Shown here: positions 24,501-33,275 of the stretch, in pieces | Layout: each line of letters opens with the position of its first letter | Numbering within the stretch: position 1 is the first letter of the stretch | NCBI GenBank assembly: GCA_035267185.1 | Contig: DATFLY010000059.1 | Coordinates: forward strand, 1-52,590 | Direction: 5' to 3' | Length of the DNA: 52,590 nt | Origin: JAUIBE01 sp035267185 | GTDB lineage: Bacteria > Pseudomonadota > Gammaproteobacteria > Xanthomonadales > SZUA-36 | Notes under the pieces: model-generated | Told to the model about the DNA's origin: nothing | The model's input: the letters and a program-made list of their open reading frames with translations, nothing else | Database searches by the model: none | Translations under genes and position numbers: made by a program

Positions 24501-25124
24501 ATGGCCAGAAGTAAAAGCAGCAAGCGCTGGCTGCAGGCGCATTTTGACGATCCTTATGTGAAGCAGGCACAGCAGGAAGGGTTTCGCTCACGCGCAGTAT
24601 TCAAGCTGCAGGAGCTGGACGAAAAATATCGCATGCTGCAACCTGGCATGGTAGTGGTTGACCTGGGTGCAGCGCCGGGTGGCTGGAGTGAGTATGTGGC
24701 ACCGCGTGTGGCACCGGGAGGGCAGGTCATCGCACTGGATATCCTGTTCATGGAACCACTGCCTGATGTCGAGTTCATAGAAGGTGACTTTACAGAGGCT
24801 GCTGCGCTCGATGCGCTTGAAGCAAAACTCGATGGGGCAAAAGTTGATCTTGTGATGTCAGACATGGCCCCCAATATGAGTGGTGTGGCCGTGACAGACC
24901 AGGCCAGGGCCATGTATTTGGCCGAACTGGCGTTTGAGTTTTCGAAAGATCACCTGAAACCTGGCGGTCGTTTGCTGATCAAGATGTTTCAGGGAGAGGG
25001 ATTCGACGGGTTTGTGAAGCACTGCAGAACCGCCTTTTCAAAGGTGCTGGTGCGCAAACCCAAAGCGTCCCGGCCCAGGAGCCGGGAGGTTTATTTACTG
25101 GCCAGCGGGCGTCTGGTCGAGTAG
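24501..25124 (+). CDS. rlmE: 23S rRNA (uridine-2552-2'-O) methyltransferase
   Basis: This 207-residue RrmJ/FtsJ enzyme shows SAM motif I DLGAAPGGWSEY. The K-D-K-E catalytic residues fit SRAVFKLQELDEKY (Lys), VDLVMSDMAPNMSG (Asp), GGRLLIKMFQG (Lys) and PRSREVYLLASG (Glu). The N-terminal KSSKRWLQAHFDDPYVKQAQ is typical. It modifies U2552 of the large ribosomal subunit. It is the first gene before ftsH, the usual heat-shock pair. Confidence 0.97.
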   Translation: MARSKSSKRWLQAHFDDPYVKQAQQEGFRSRAVFKLQELDEKYRMLQPGMVVVDLGAAPGGWSEYVAPRVAPGGQVIALDILFMEPLPDVEFIEGDFTEAAALDALEAKLDGAKVDLVMSDMAPNMSGVAVTDQARAMYLAELAFEFSKDHLKPGGRLLIKMFQGEGFDGFVKHCRTAFSKVLVRKPKASRPRSREVYLLASGRLVE

Positions 25125-25148
25125 TTTAAGGATATAGAGGACAAGTAT

Positions 25149-27092
25149 TTGAACGATTTGGCTAAAAATCTGCTGACGTGGGCGATCATCGCGATCGTGC
25201 TGGTTTCGATATTTAACCACTTCACTGCGGTCAATTCTGTACCGGAGCCGCTGGCCTACTCGCAGTTCCTTAAGGATGTACGCAGTGGACAGATCACCGA
25301 GGTCAAGATCGAGTCCAGCGAGGCGGGCAACAAGATCACAGGGCGCCTGGCCGACGGCACAGTTTTCGAGTCATTCGGCCCGCCCGACAACAAGCTGATT
25401 GATGATCTTGTAGAGAATGATGTTCGCATCACGGCAGAACCCCCTGAAGGTCGTTCTATCCTTGTCGACCTGATCCTGGGTGTGGCGCCGATCCTGCTGC
25501 TGATTGGTGTATGGATTTACTTCATGCGCCAGATGCAGGGTGGTGGCGGTGGCCGCGGCGCCATGTCATTTGGCAAAAGCCGGGCAAAACTGCAGGGTGA
25601 AGACCAGGTCAAGGTAACATTCCAGGATGTTGCTGGCGTCGAAGAAGCCAAACAGGAAGTTGGTGAACTGGTTGAGTTCCTCCGCAATCCAGGCAAATTC
25701 CAGAAGCTGGGTGGCAAGATTCCACGTGGTGTTCTGATGGTTGGCTCTCCCGGCACAGGTAAAACCCTGCTCGCAAGAGCGATTGCCGGCGAAGCCAAGG
25801 TTCCTTTCTTTTCTATCTCTGGTTCCGATTTTGTAGAAATGTTCGTGGGTGTGGGTGCATCACGTGTACGCGACATGTTCGAGGAAGCAAAGAAACACGC
25901 ACCATGCATCATCTTTATTGACGAAATTGACGCCGTCGGGCGCCATCGCGGCGCTGGTCTTGGCGGTGGTCATGACGAACGTGAACAGACGCTCAACCAG
26001 TTACTGGTTGAGATGGACGGATTTGAGGGCGGCGAGGGCGTGATCGTTATCGCTGCCACCAACAGGCCTGACGTTCTTGATCCGGCATTGCTGAGGCCCG
26101 GCAGGTTCGATCGCCAGGTGGTCGTTCCATTGCCTGATATTCGCGGCCGTGAAGCCATCCTGAAAGTACATATGCGCAAGGTGCCACTGGACGACGATGT
26201 TCAGCCCAAGGTGATTGCCCGTGGTACGCCCGGTTTTTCCGGCGCGGATCTTGCAAACCTCGTGAACGAGGGGGCCTTGTTCGCGGCACGTGAAAACTCC
26301 GGCATGGTCACCATGGATCATTTAGAAAAGGCGAAAGACAAGATCATGATGGGGGCCGAGCGCAAGTCGATGGTCATGAGTGAGGATGAGAAGAAACTCA
26401 CTGCCTATCATGAGGCTGGCCATGCGATCGTTGGCCGCCTGGTCCCACAGCATGACCCGGTTTACAAGGTCACCATTATTCCTCGCGGTCGTGCGCTTGG
26501 CGTCACCATGTTCCTGCCGGAGCAGGATCAGTACAGCGTGTCGCGTCGCAAGCTTGAATCACAATTGGCAAGTTTGTTTGGCGGACGAGTCGCTGAAGAA
26601 TTGATTTTTGGCGAGGAAAATGTAACCACGGGCGCTTCCAATGACATCGAAAGGGCCACCGGCATCGCCCGCAACATGGCAACCAAGTGGGGCCTGACCT
26701 CGGCACTGGGTCCTTTGACCTACTCGGAAGACGAGGACGAAGTATTCCTGGGGCGCTCTGTGACCCAGCATAAACATGTTTCGGATGACACAGCCCGAAA
26801 GATCGACGAAGAGGTTCGTCGTATCATCGAGGAAGCTCACGAGAACGCCAGGACAATACTGGTGGACAACACGAACATCCTTCACATGATGTCCCAGGCG
26901 CTGCTCAAGTACGAAACCATCGATACCAGGCAGATTGACCAGTTAATGAATGGCGAAGAGCCAGATCCGCCAGAGGGCTGGTCAGACAGCGACGATGATG
27001 GCCTCAATTCTTCTTCAGGTGACCCTGAATCGGAATCTGAGGATTCCGGCGGCAAGCGTCCGACCATTGGCGGACCGGCAGAGCAACACTGA
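25149..27092 (+). CDS. ftsH: ATP-dependent zinc metalloprotease FtsH
   Basis: This 647-residue protein is anchored in the inner membrane by helices near residues 9-25 and 105-126, with a periplasmic loop between. The AAA module has Walker A GSPGTGKT (199-206; Ser replaces the common Pro) and Walker B IIFIDEIDAVGR. The zinc site is TAYHEAGHAIVGRL. The C-terminal tail is acidic and Ser-rich. The start is TTG 25149, aligning with the family N-terminus and preceded by GAGG. FtsH degrades sigma-32, LpxC and unassembled membrane proteins. Confidence 0.97.
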   Translation: MNDLAKNLLTWAIIAIVLVSIFNHFTAVNSVPEPLAYSQFLKDVRSGQITEVKIESSEAGNKITGRLADGTVFESFGPPDNKLIDDLVENDVRITAEPPEGRSILVDLILGVAPILLLIGVWIYFMRQMQGGGGGRGAMSFGKSRAKLQGEDQVKVTFQDVAGVEEAKQEVGELVEFLRNPGKFQKLGGKIPRGVLMVGSPGTGKTLLARAIAGEAKVPFFSISGSDFVEMFVGVGASRVRDMFEEAKKHAPCIIFIDEIDAVGRHRGAGLGGGHDEREQTLNQLLVEMDGFEGGEGVIVIAATNRPDVLDPALLRPGRFDRQVVVPLPDIRGREAILKVHMRKVPLDDDVQPKVIARGTPGFSGADLANLVNEGALFAARENSGMVTMDHLEKAKDKIMMGAERKSMVMSEDEKKLTAYHEAGHAIVGRLVPQHDPVYKVTIIPRGRALGVTMFLPEQDQYSVSRRKLESQLASLFGGRVAEELIFGEENVTTGASNDIERATGIARNMATKWGLTSALGPLTYSEDEDEVFLGRSVTQHKHVSDDTARKIDEEVRRIIEEAHENARTILVDNTNILHMMSQALLKYETIDTRQIDQLMNGEEPDPPEGWSDSDDDGLNSSSGDPESESEDSGGKRPTIGGPAEQH

Positions 27093-27127
27093 TCGCAGGT
27101 TAAGGCGCTTTAAGCGCTGGTCTGACT

Positions 27128-27991
27128 TTGAATCTGCCTGAACCACACGCGGCACTGAACTGCGGGCGTTTCGCCGTGCGACTCGATCGCCCGTGCATCA
27201 TGGGCATCCTCAATCTCACACCTGATTCCTTCTCTGATGGCGGCTTGTGGCTGGAACCTGACCAGGCAGTGCGTCACGCCCTGGACATGGTTGCTGATGG
27301 CGCCGATATCCTCGATGTGGGAGGCGAATCCACCCGACCGGGTGCGCAAGCAGTGGTCGAGCAGGCGGAGCTGGATCGTGTCATTCCGGTAATCGAACGA
27401 CTTGCTTCGGAAATCGCAGTTCCCATCTCTGTGGACACCAGCAAGCCTCAGGTCATGAAAGCAGCGGTTGCTGCTGGCGCGACAATGATCAACGACGTTT
27501 GTGCTTTACGCCAGCAGGGTGCGCTTGATACGGCGGCATCGCTGGGCGTACCTGTCTGCCTGATGCATATGCAGGGACAGCCGCGCGATATGCAGCACAA
27601 CCCGAATTACCAGGATGTCGTGGCTGAAGTCCGGGATTTTCTTGACGAACGAACACAGGCCTGCCGCGATGCAGGAATATCCCGACACGAAATTGTGATC
27701 GATCCCGGCTTTGGTTTCGGTAAATCATTGCAGCATAACCTCGATCTGTTAAACGGCATTGTCGAACTGAAAACACTTGGATTTCCGGTGATGGCGGGCC
27801 TCTCGCGTAAATCCATGCTGGGTGCAATAACAGGTCGGGAAACAGGCGATCGTGTGATTGCATCTGCAGCCGCAGCCATGCTGGCGGTGCAAAATGGGGC
27901 TGCAATCGTCCGGGTGCATGATGTGCGCGAGACGGCCGATGCTTTGAAAGTGTTGGCAGCTTCCAGAGCTTCGACCGCCGATCCGTATTAG
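27128..27991 (+). CDS. folP: Dihydropteroate synthase
   Basis: This 287-residue folate-pathway enzyme condenses p-aminobenzoate with dihydropterin pyrophosphate. Signatures are CIMGILNLTPDSFSDGG, ILDVGGESTRPGAQ, PISVDTSKPQVMKAA, MINDVCALRQ and DPGFGFGKSLQHNLDLL. The start is given as TTG 27128; no strong ribosome site is visible and the next in-frame ATG (27200) would cut off the first strand. It sits between ftsH and glmM, the standard order. Confidence 0.95.
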   Translation: MNLPEPHAALNCGRFAVRLDRPCIMGILNLTPDSFSDGGLWLEPDQAVRHALDMVADGADILDVGGESTRPGAQAVVEQAELDRVIPVIERLASEIAVPISVDTSKPQVMKAAVAAGATMINDVCALRQQGALDTAASLGVPVCLMHMQGQPRDMQHNPNYQDVVAEVRDFLDERTQACRDAGISRHEIVIDPGFGFGKSLQHNLDLLNGIVELKTLGFPVMAGLSRKSMLGAITGRETGDRVIASAAAAMLAVQNGAAIVRVHDVRETADALKVLAASRASTADPY

Positions 27992-28000
27992 AATCTTCAT

Positions 28001-29347
28001 ATGACTATCAGGTACTTTGGAACGGATGGTGTCCGCGGGCGTGTTGGTGAACACCCCATAACCCCGGACTTCATGCTCAAACTCGGGCGTGCGGCAGGGG
28101 TCGTGCTGGCAAAAGGCGACAAGCGCGCGGTTGTTATCGGCAAGGACACGCGAATATCAGGTTACATGTTCGAATCAGCGCTTGAAGCTGGTTTATCAGC
28201 TGCTGGTGCCGACGTGCTTCTTCTTGGCCCAATGCCCACGCCAGCGGTTGCTTACCTGACGCGAACTCTCTACGCCTGTGCGGGCATCGTGATATCCGCT
28301 TCTCATAACCCCTATTACGACAACGGGATCAAGTTCTTCTCTGCTGACGGTGAAAAATTTCCGGGCTCAGTTGAAAAGGCCATCGAAAAGGAGCTGGAAA
28401 AGCCTTTCGAAACGGTGGATTCAGCGCACATGGGAAAAGCGGCTCGCGTTGACGATGCGGTAGGCCGTTATGTCGAATTTTGCAAGGGCACGTTGCCATT
28501 CGGGTTTGACCTTTCGGGAATTCGCATTGTTCTCGACTGCGCCAACGGCTCAACCTACAAGGTGGCGCCAGCTGTCCTCAAGGAATTGGGCGCCAGGGTC
28601 CACAAGATGGGCAACAAACCGGACGGCCTCAACATCAACGACCAGTGTGGCTCAACTTACCCCAATGCGATGTGCCAGCGGATCATCAAGAAAGGCGCCG
28701 ACATCGGCATTGCACTGGACGGGGATGGTGACCGGGTGATTCTTGCCGACAGCAATGGTGAAATCGTTGATGGCGACGAAATGCTCTACATCATTGCCCG
28801 ATCGAGACAGGAAGAAGGCACCCTGGATGGCGGCGTGGTTGGCACCGTCATGAGTAATTTCGGGCTGGAACAGGCCTTTGCACAGCAAAACATACCCTTT
28901 ATCCGCACGCCTGTAGGCGATCGCCATATTCATCGTGCCCTGGTCGAGAACGGATGGAAGCTGGGAGGAGAGGCTTCTGGTCACATCCTCTGTCTGGATC
29001 GCACAAGCACGGGCGACGGCATCGTCAGCGCACTGCAGGTTCTTGAAGAAATGATCAGGACCGGTAAGTCACTGACAGAACTGAAACAGGGAATGGTCAA
29101 GTTTCCCCAGACCATGATCAACGTACCGGTCTCTTCAGATGGGCCGGCACGCATGGAAAATTCTGTTCGGATTAAAAACGCCGTTCGTGACATCGAGCAT
29201 CAGATGAATGGCGAGGGCAGGGTGATCCTCCGGCCATCGGGCACCGAGCCATTGATTCGTGTGACCCTTGAAGGTCGTGATGCCAGGGATGTTCAGCGGT
29301 ATGCAGAAGAGCTTGCGCAGACGGTTCGCGAGGAATTACACGACTGA
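28001..29347 (+). CDS. glmM: Phosphoglucosamine mutase
   Basis: This 448-residue enzyme interconverts glucosamine 6-phosphate and 1-phosphate for UDP-GlcNAc, peptidoglycan and LPS synthesis. The catalytic phosphoserine is S101 in ISASHNPYYDNG. The Mg site is GIALDGDGDRVI. The sugar-binding loop is GGEASGHIL and the phosphate-binding loop is ILRPSGTEPLIRV. The N-terminal RYFGTDGVRG is characteristic. It ends the rlmE-ftsH-folP-glmM run; the DNA after its stop becomes clearly more AT-rich. Confidence 0.97.
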   Translation: MTIRYFGTDGVRGRVGEHPITPDFMLKLGRAAGVVLAKGDKRAVVIGKDTRISGYMFESALEAGLSAAGADVLLLGPMPTPAVAYLTRTLYACAGIVISASHNPYYDNGIKFFSADGEKFPGSVEKAIEKELEKPFETVDSAHMGKAARVDDAVGRYVEFCKGTLPFGFDLSGIRIVLDCANGSTYKVAPAVLKELGARVHKMGNKPDGLNINDQCGSTYPNAMCQRIIKKGADIGIALDGDGDRVILADSNGEIVDGDEMLYIIARSRQEEGTLDGGVVGTVMSNFGLEQAFAQQNIPFIRTPVGDRHIHRALVENGWKLGGEASGHILCLDRTSTGDGIVSALQVLEEMIRTGKSLTELKQGMVKFPQTMINVPVSSDGPARMENSVRIKNAVRDIEHQMNGEGRVILRPSGTEPLIRVTLEGRDARDVQRYAEELAQTVREELHD

Positions 29348-29414
29348 CAATCGGCTTTCTTTTAAAAATAAAGATATATAAAACAGATAGATAAGTGGTT
29401 TAGATTTCAAAAAA

Positions 29415-29430
29415 CTGTATAATCATACAG
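29415..29430. promoter_or_regulatory. LexA-type SOS box overlapping a TATAAT
   Basis: CTGTATAATCATACAG is CTG-N10-CAG, with 7 of 8 half-site bases symmetric. It extends to ACTGTATAATCATACAGT, close to the gammaproteobacterial LexA consensus. A -10-like TATAAT (29418-29423) lies inside it, an arrangement that would allow repression. It is 67 bp upstream of the recognisable part of a broken HNH-endonuclease gene. No good -35 is present. Confidence 0.6.
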
Positions 29431-29496
29431 TATCATTGGAGTTTAGAACCCCTGCAACAAACCTGCTGTAAGACCTCCGACTTTTTCTCGCCCCTT

Positions 29497-29937
29497 GGCC
29501 GTAAAACCCGCATGGTTCCACCGGCAATACGCAGAGCATTACAAAGACGCGATGGCGGCTGCCAATTCCCCGGCTGCCACAGCACAAAATTTGTCGATGC
29601 CCACCACATCTATCATTGAGCCGATGGAGGGGAAACATCACTGGAAAACTTGGTCTTGTTATGTCGAAGGCATCACCGATTGGTGCATGAAGAAGGCTAT
29701 GGTATTCAAACTCATGTCTACGGCGAGTTCACTTTCATCCTGCCCAACGACAAACCGCTTTCAAATAACCGCCATGGACGTTTCCGCGGAAACGTCTTTC
29801 AACTGGAAGTAAGCAACGCCAATGATGGGCTCAGAATTACACCAGAAACGTCAGTCCCGAAGTTTGATGACCATCCGATTGATTACGATTCAGCAGTTTT
29901 GACCCTGGTTCAGGCGGAATCGACTACCGGGAGCTGA
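29497..29937 (+). pseudogene. Remnant of a DUF222/HNH-endonuclease gene, in-frame TGA
   Basis: A single frame of 147 codons carries the C-terminal part of an HNH nuclease: GRKTRMVPPAIRRALQRRDG, the zinc-knuckle CQFPGC, VDAHHIYH, a TGA stop at 29617-29619, then ADGGETSLENLVLLCRRHH and RLVHEEGYGIQ. In relatives the position of the TGA is usually Trp (HW-DGG), so TGG to TGA is the simplest change. The large N-terminal DUF222 region is absent: upstream of about 29497 the frame has no similarity and soon meets a TAG. The remaining 106 codons after the TGA are intact. The gene is therefore truncated and interrupted, unless the TGA is read through. Confidence 0.8.
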
Positions 29938-30094
29938 GAGAAGCAGGGCATCATCTCTCAAGGCTAACCACTTGTTACACGAATTTAGCAGCCTGCCAAT
30001 GTCCTTCATTTGTAGGCAAATTTTAGTTTTGGAGTGGTTGAGAGTATCGTTATAGGTAGTAAAAGGGTGGGCTAGCTTCTATTTGGAGGTTGTC

Positions 30095-30295
30095 ATGCGC
30101 ATTTTAAGGGTCATTTTGCTAACCGTCTTTGCCGCATCGGTGCTATCGGTCTCTGCACATCAACAAGCCCCTGGTAAGCCTTCTGATGCCACACACAGTG
30201 GAGGCACTGACAAATGTGGTTGTCACTACAATCGCAAAACCGGTAAATACCACTGTCACAAAAGAAAGAAGCGTGGCGGTGATTGCCCACCCTGA
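30095..30295 (+). CDS. Small secreted His/Cys protein (YHYH-like), cassette gene 1
   Basis: This 66-residue protein has a signal peptide (MRILRVILLTVFAASVLSVS, cut near SAH). The short mature part contains HSGGTDKCGCHYNRKTGKYH followed by CHKRKKRGGDCPP. The GCHxNRKTGxYHCH motif is found in small exported proteins annotated as YHYH-type; the function is unknown, and the paired Cys and His suggest metal or disulfide chemistry. ATG 30095 has GGAGG 5 bases upstream and is preferred to a TTG at 30083. It is followed by a decayed attC-like site, which makes it the first member of the cassette array. Confidence 0.7.
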   Translation: MRILRVILLTVFAASVLSVSAHQQAPGKPSDATHSGGTDKCGCHYNRKTGKYHCHKRKKRGGDCPP

Positions 30296-30370
30296 ACAAT
30301 TTCACCATCCGATGAATGTTCGTAATGTTTTCAGTTCCGACATTAGCGCTTTTGTTGGTGTGGTGAAATC

Positions 30371-30562
30371 TTGTGACAAATCATTAAAGGCGGACGCCAT
30401 AAATGGCACGCGCAACGGCTTCATTCAGCCACTGCTTTGGCTCCGCCAAAGTCGTAATCTCATTCTCGCCTGCACGGGCTACGGCTACACTCGGTCGCTT
30501 TCTTCGCTTCGCGAAACCCGCAATCTCGATTCCGCCTGCCCTGCTTAATCCGGACGGCAGGC
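30371..30562 (+). repeat. Degenerate attC-like site 1
   Basis: The left end TTGTGAC-AAATC-ATTAAAG-GCGGACGCC and right end GCTTAATCCGGAC-GGCAGGC line up with the intact site at 31290-31415. The central part (CGCAACGGCTTCATT, TCGCGAAACCCGCAATCTCG, CCTGCCCTGCTTAAT) is also shared. The outer core boxes have lost the AAC and GTT triplets needed for recombination, so this copy is probably inactive. It separates the small secreted gene from the next cassette gene. Confidence 0.65.
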
Positions 30563-30565
30563 CTC

Positions 30566-31288
30566 ATGAACAAGGGTTCAGAACAGTTTGATGAACATGA
30601 TGCTCCGCCAGGATGGAAGGTCGATCTGAATCGCGAAGGAGACATCGTGCGCTACAAATATTCAGAAGTGGCGACCGGAGAATGCATTGAGGGTAGTGCT
30701 CTGGCCAGTAATTTCAGATCGCCGGGGAAACACATTCGTAAGTATATTCACGAACGCGAGGAGAAGAGCAGATTAGAGACGGCCGGAGTAACTGGAGCCC
30801 AGATTGCACGAAAAATTTTGATGATGGTAGGCCGGCTCCATCAAGTCGGCTTCGAGAGTTTATATATTGATCCATACATGGCCCCGTCTGGCTTTTATTG
30901 GCGATATAGCATTGGGGTTTGTCGTGACGGCTTGTGGCCGCAAGAAGGGATTCTCGGATTGAAGAAAAATGAAAGGCCGGAAGGCTCGATTGTCGGTGGC
31001 TACAATCAACGAATTCCATGGTGTTATGTGACAGATTCTGTCGAAGAGTTTGCAAAAAAATTCTATGCACGATATCTGCGAGATCCAGCCAGTGCCAATG
31101 CTAGAGCCACAGCCAGTGTCAGCAATACTGAATACGTTGAGTGGTACAAGGAAATGCTTGAACAAACTGCACCAAACGGAGTCTTGGTTTTTGGGTGCGA
31201 TGGGGGGGCGTGGTACGAGCACGCATTCACTTGGGGAGGACCCTCAGATTTTCGCATGGCTATGCCGCCGGGTTTCAAGAAGCGATGA
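30566..31288 (+). CDS. Protein of unknown family, cassette gene 2
   Basis: This 240-residue protein matches no family I recognise. It has no signal peptide or membrane helix. It is charged at the N-terminus (DEHDAPPGWKVDLNREGDIV), then a helical region (RKYIHEREEKSRLETAGVTG, QIARKILMMVGRLHQVGFES). The C-terminal half is rich in Trp/Tyr/Gly (MAPSGFYWRYSIGVC, VFGCDGGAWYEHAFTWGG). ATG 30566 directly follows the decayed attC 1, and the stop is 1 base before the next attC, the compact layout of a gene cassette. Confidence 0.75.
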   Translation: MNKGSEQFDEHDAPPGWKVDLNREGDIVRYKYSEVATGECIEGSALASNFRSPGKHIRKYIHEREEKSRLETAGVTGAQIARKILMMVGRLHQVGFESLYIDPYMAPSGFYWRYSIGVCRDGLWPQEGILGLKKNERPEGSIVGGYNQRIPWCYVTDSVEEFAKKFYARYLRDPASANARATASVSNTEYVEWYKEMLEQTAPNGVLVFGCDGGAWYEHAFTWGGPSDFRMAMPPGFKKR

Positions 31289-31289
31289 G

Positions 31290-31415
31290 GCCCAACAAAT
31301 CATTCAAGGCGGACGCCGTAAACGGCACGGGCAACGGCTTCACTTGGCCGCTTTTTTCGTTTCGCGAAATCCGCAACCTCGATTCCTCCTGCCCTGCTTA
31401 ATTCGGACGTTATGT
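31290..31415 (+). repeat. attC recombination site 2
   Basis: The site has R'' GCCCAAC (31290-31296, a perfect RYYYAAC), spacer AAATC, L'' ATTCAAG, a 90-base variable region, L' CTTAATT, spacer CGGAC and R' GTTATGT (31409-31415). L'' carries one extra base relative to the complement of L', the extrahelical base expected of attC sites. It starts 1 base after the stop of the preceding gene. This is the best-preserved site of the array. Confidence 0.82.
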
Positions 31416-31562
31416 CGCAAGGCATCATGTGCTCGATTTGAGTCTGTCAATAAATTGCAATCGTCTGCATTCTGCAGGAGCGTTCAGTTGACGTGACATC
31501 GGATTGGCTACGTTTATTATTTATTATTGACAGATAAAATGTCGAGAAAGGAGGACCGTTAA

Positions 31563-33116
31563 ATGGCAACCAAACCATCAGTAAGCGAATTCGATGTCAT
31601 TGTTATTGGGTCCGGCATGGGTGGCATGACAACGGCCACTGCTCTCTCCCGAATGGGTCACAAAGTGCTGCTGCTTGAGCAAGCGCAGGTGATTGGCGGG
31701 CTGACTCACACTTTTACTCGCGAGGGTTTTAGCTGGGATGTCGGTCTCCACTATTGTGGACTATTCGGTCACGACCAGTTTGCGGGCCGAACCCTGGACT
31801 GGCTCAGTGGTGGAAGCATCGAGTTTCACTCAATCGGAACGGTCTATGACACGCTGCACTTCCCGGAGGGGTACGACATATCCGTTGGGCGCCCGGCGGA
31901 AGCCTACAAGATGGAGCTCAAAGACCAGTTTCCCGACAATGTTGCTGAAATCGATGCCTACTTTGAGGCACTGCAGTCGGCGAATGAAGCTGCCTATATA
32001 GTGGGTACCGAGCGATCCATTCCTGAACCATTTCGTTCTGCCCATCGCTGGTGGAATAAAAGCAAGATCCAGCGTTGGGCCGGTCGCACAACGGGTGAGG
32101 TGATCGGTGAACTCATCAGTAACCCGAAGCTGGCCGCGGTGTTGTCGGCGCAGTGGGGTACCTATGGCGGCAAACCGAAAGAAGCGAGCTTCGCCTTTCA
32201 TGGCATGATTATGGGGCATTATCTTGAAGGCGCCGCTTATCCTGTTGGCGGTGCCAGTGCCATTGCAAAAGGACTGCTTCCCGTGATCGAAGCGGCTGGA
32301 GGCAGTGTTCGAGCTGGAACGCCGGTTAGCGAGATACTGGTTGAAGATGGCAAAGCCGTAGGTGTGCGCACCAGCTCAGATGAAGAATACAAAGCGCCTA
32401 CCATTATTTCGGCGATCGGCGCAGGCGAAACCGTGAAGCGTTTGTTGCCAGGAGACATACAGAAACAGGACTGGGCTAAAGAGATAGCCACGTTCAAACC
32501 ATCAGTCTGCCACTTTGATCTGTATTTAGGATTTGAGGGAGACATTGCCCAACATGGCGCAACGCGTGCGAACCACTGGTTTTTTAATAGCTGGGACACC
32601 TATGATACCGCCTGGACGGGGGGAGACGGTGAGCCATTTTCGATGGCGTTTGTGTCGTTTTCTTCTCTTAAGAATCCAGCTCATGATCCGGGTCCGACGA
32701 ACAAACACACCGCCGATGTGATGCTGTTGGCTGACTGGTCGTCAGTGGCAAAATTTGCAGATGGCGGGGCTGATCAACATCCTGACGAGTGGGCGGCTTT
32801 TAAGCAGAGTGTCGAGTCCAGGCTGCTGGAATTCTTCAAGAGTAAGTTTCCAGATCTGGCACCGTTTATCGTCTACCATGAATTGGGCACGCCACTCGCA
32901 ACGGCATTTTTCACTGGCCACGAGAAAGGCGGGTTCTATGGTGTCGAAACGACGCCGCGTAGAATGTTATCGGATGCGCTCAACGCACGTACACCTGTAC
33001 CCGGTCTGTTCCTGACTGGTCAGGACGTGATGAGTCCAGGAATCGCCGGAGCACTTGCCGGTGGTATGTTTTGCGCTGCGGCAATTGATCCACGCGTCTT
33101 CAAGAAACTCAAATAA
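31563..33116 (+). CDS. FAD-dependent oxidoreductase, retinol-saturase/CrtI-like, cassette gene 3
   Basis: This 517-residue flavoprotein has an N-terminal dinucleotide-binding motif VIVIGSGMGGMTTATALSRM, then VLLLEQ and GFSWDVGLHYCG. The C-terminal FAD contact is PVPGLFLTGQDVMSPGIAGA. The overall pattern is that of phytoene desaturase-like and all-trans-retinol 13,14-reductase proteins; the substrate is unknown. AGGAGG lies 9 bases before the ATG. At about 1.55 kb it is large for an integron cassette gene. It is bounded by attC sites at 31290 and 33131. Confidence 0.85.
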   Translation: MATKPSVSEFDVIVIGSGMGGMTTATALSRMGHKVLLLEQAQVIGGLTHTFTREGFSWDVGLHYCGLFGHDQFAGRTLDWLSGGSIEFHSIGTVYDTLHFPEGYDISVGRPAEAYKMELKDQFPDNVAEIDAYFEALQSANEAAYIVGTERSIPEPFRSAHRWWNKSKIQRWAGRTTGEVIGELISNPKLAAVLSAQWGTYGGKPKEASFAFHGMIMGHYLEGAAYPVGGASAIAKGLLPVIEAAGGSVRAGTPVSEILVEDGKAVGVRTSSDEEYKAPTIISAIGAGETVKRLLPGDIQKQDWAKEIATFKPSVCHFDLYLGFEGDIAQHGATRANHWFFNSWDTYDTAWTGGDGEPFSMAFVSFSSLKNPAHDPGPTNKHTADVMLLADWSSVAKFADGGADQHPDEWAAFKQSVESRLLEFFKSKFPDLAPFIVYHELGTPLATAFFTGHEKGGFYGVETTPRRMLSDALNARTPVPGLFLTGQDVMSPGIAGALAGGMFCAAAIDPRVFKKLK

Positions 33117-33130
33117 AGTATGCTAATTCC

Positions 33131-33211
33131 ACATAACAACGGCATTAAGATTGCTCACTCTCGTTCGCTGGGACGCCGCTACCGCGGCGCCCCTTATGCT
33201 GGCCGTTAGGC
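33131..33211 (+). repeat. attC recombination site 3
   Basis: R'' ACATAAC (33131-33137) and R' GTTAGGC (33205-33211, a perfect GTTRRRY) enclose an 81-base imperfect palindrome. CGGCATTAAG at the left pairs with CTTATGCTGGCCG at the right. The centre holds a GC-rich stem (GGGACGCCGC against GCGGCGCCCC). The variable part differs from sites 1, 2 and 4, so this cassette probably came from another source. Confidence 0.75.
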
Positions 33212-33275
33212 CGCTAACAGGATGAAGCGTGGAAATCACAATCGAAACAACAAGCACTTAACCTAGGGAGCAAAG

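Noticed and set aside
29495..29812. 105-codon plus-strand open frame over the HNH region
   Set aside because: The frame offset by one carries the full HNH signature on both sides of the TGA; this longer frame has no family features.
29965..30056. Possible further attC or attI (CTAAC ... CGTTATAGG) before cassette gene 1
   Set aside because: The L boxes and palindromic pairing do not line up; core-box-like words alone occur by chance in AT-rich DNA.
30129..30548. 139-codon open frame running from the small secreted gene through attC site 1
   Set aside because: Its sequence is out of frame with the secreted protein and is composed of attC DNA; no start context.
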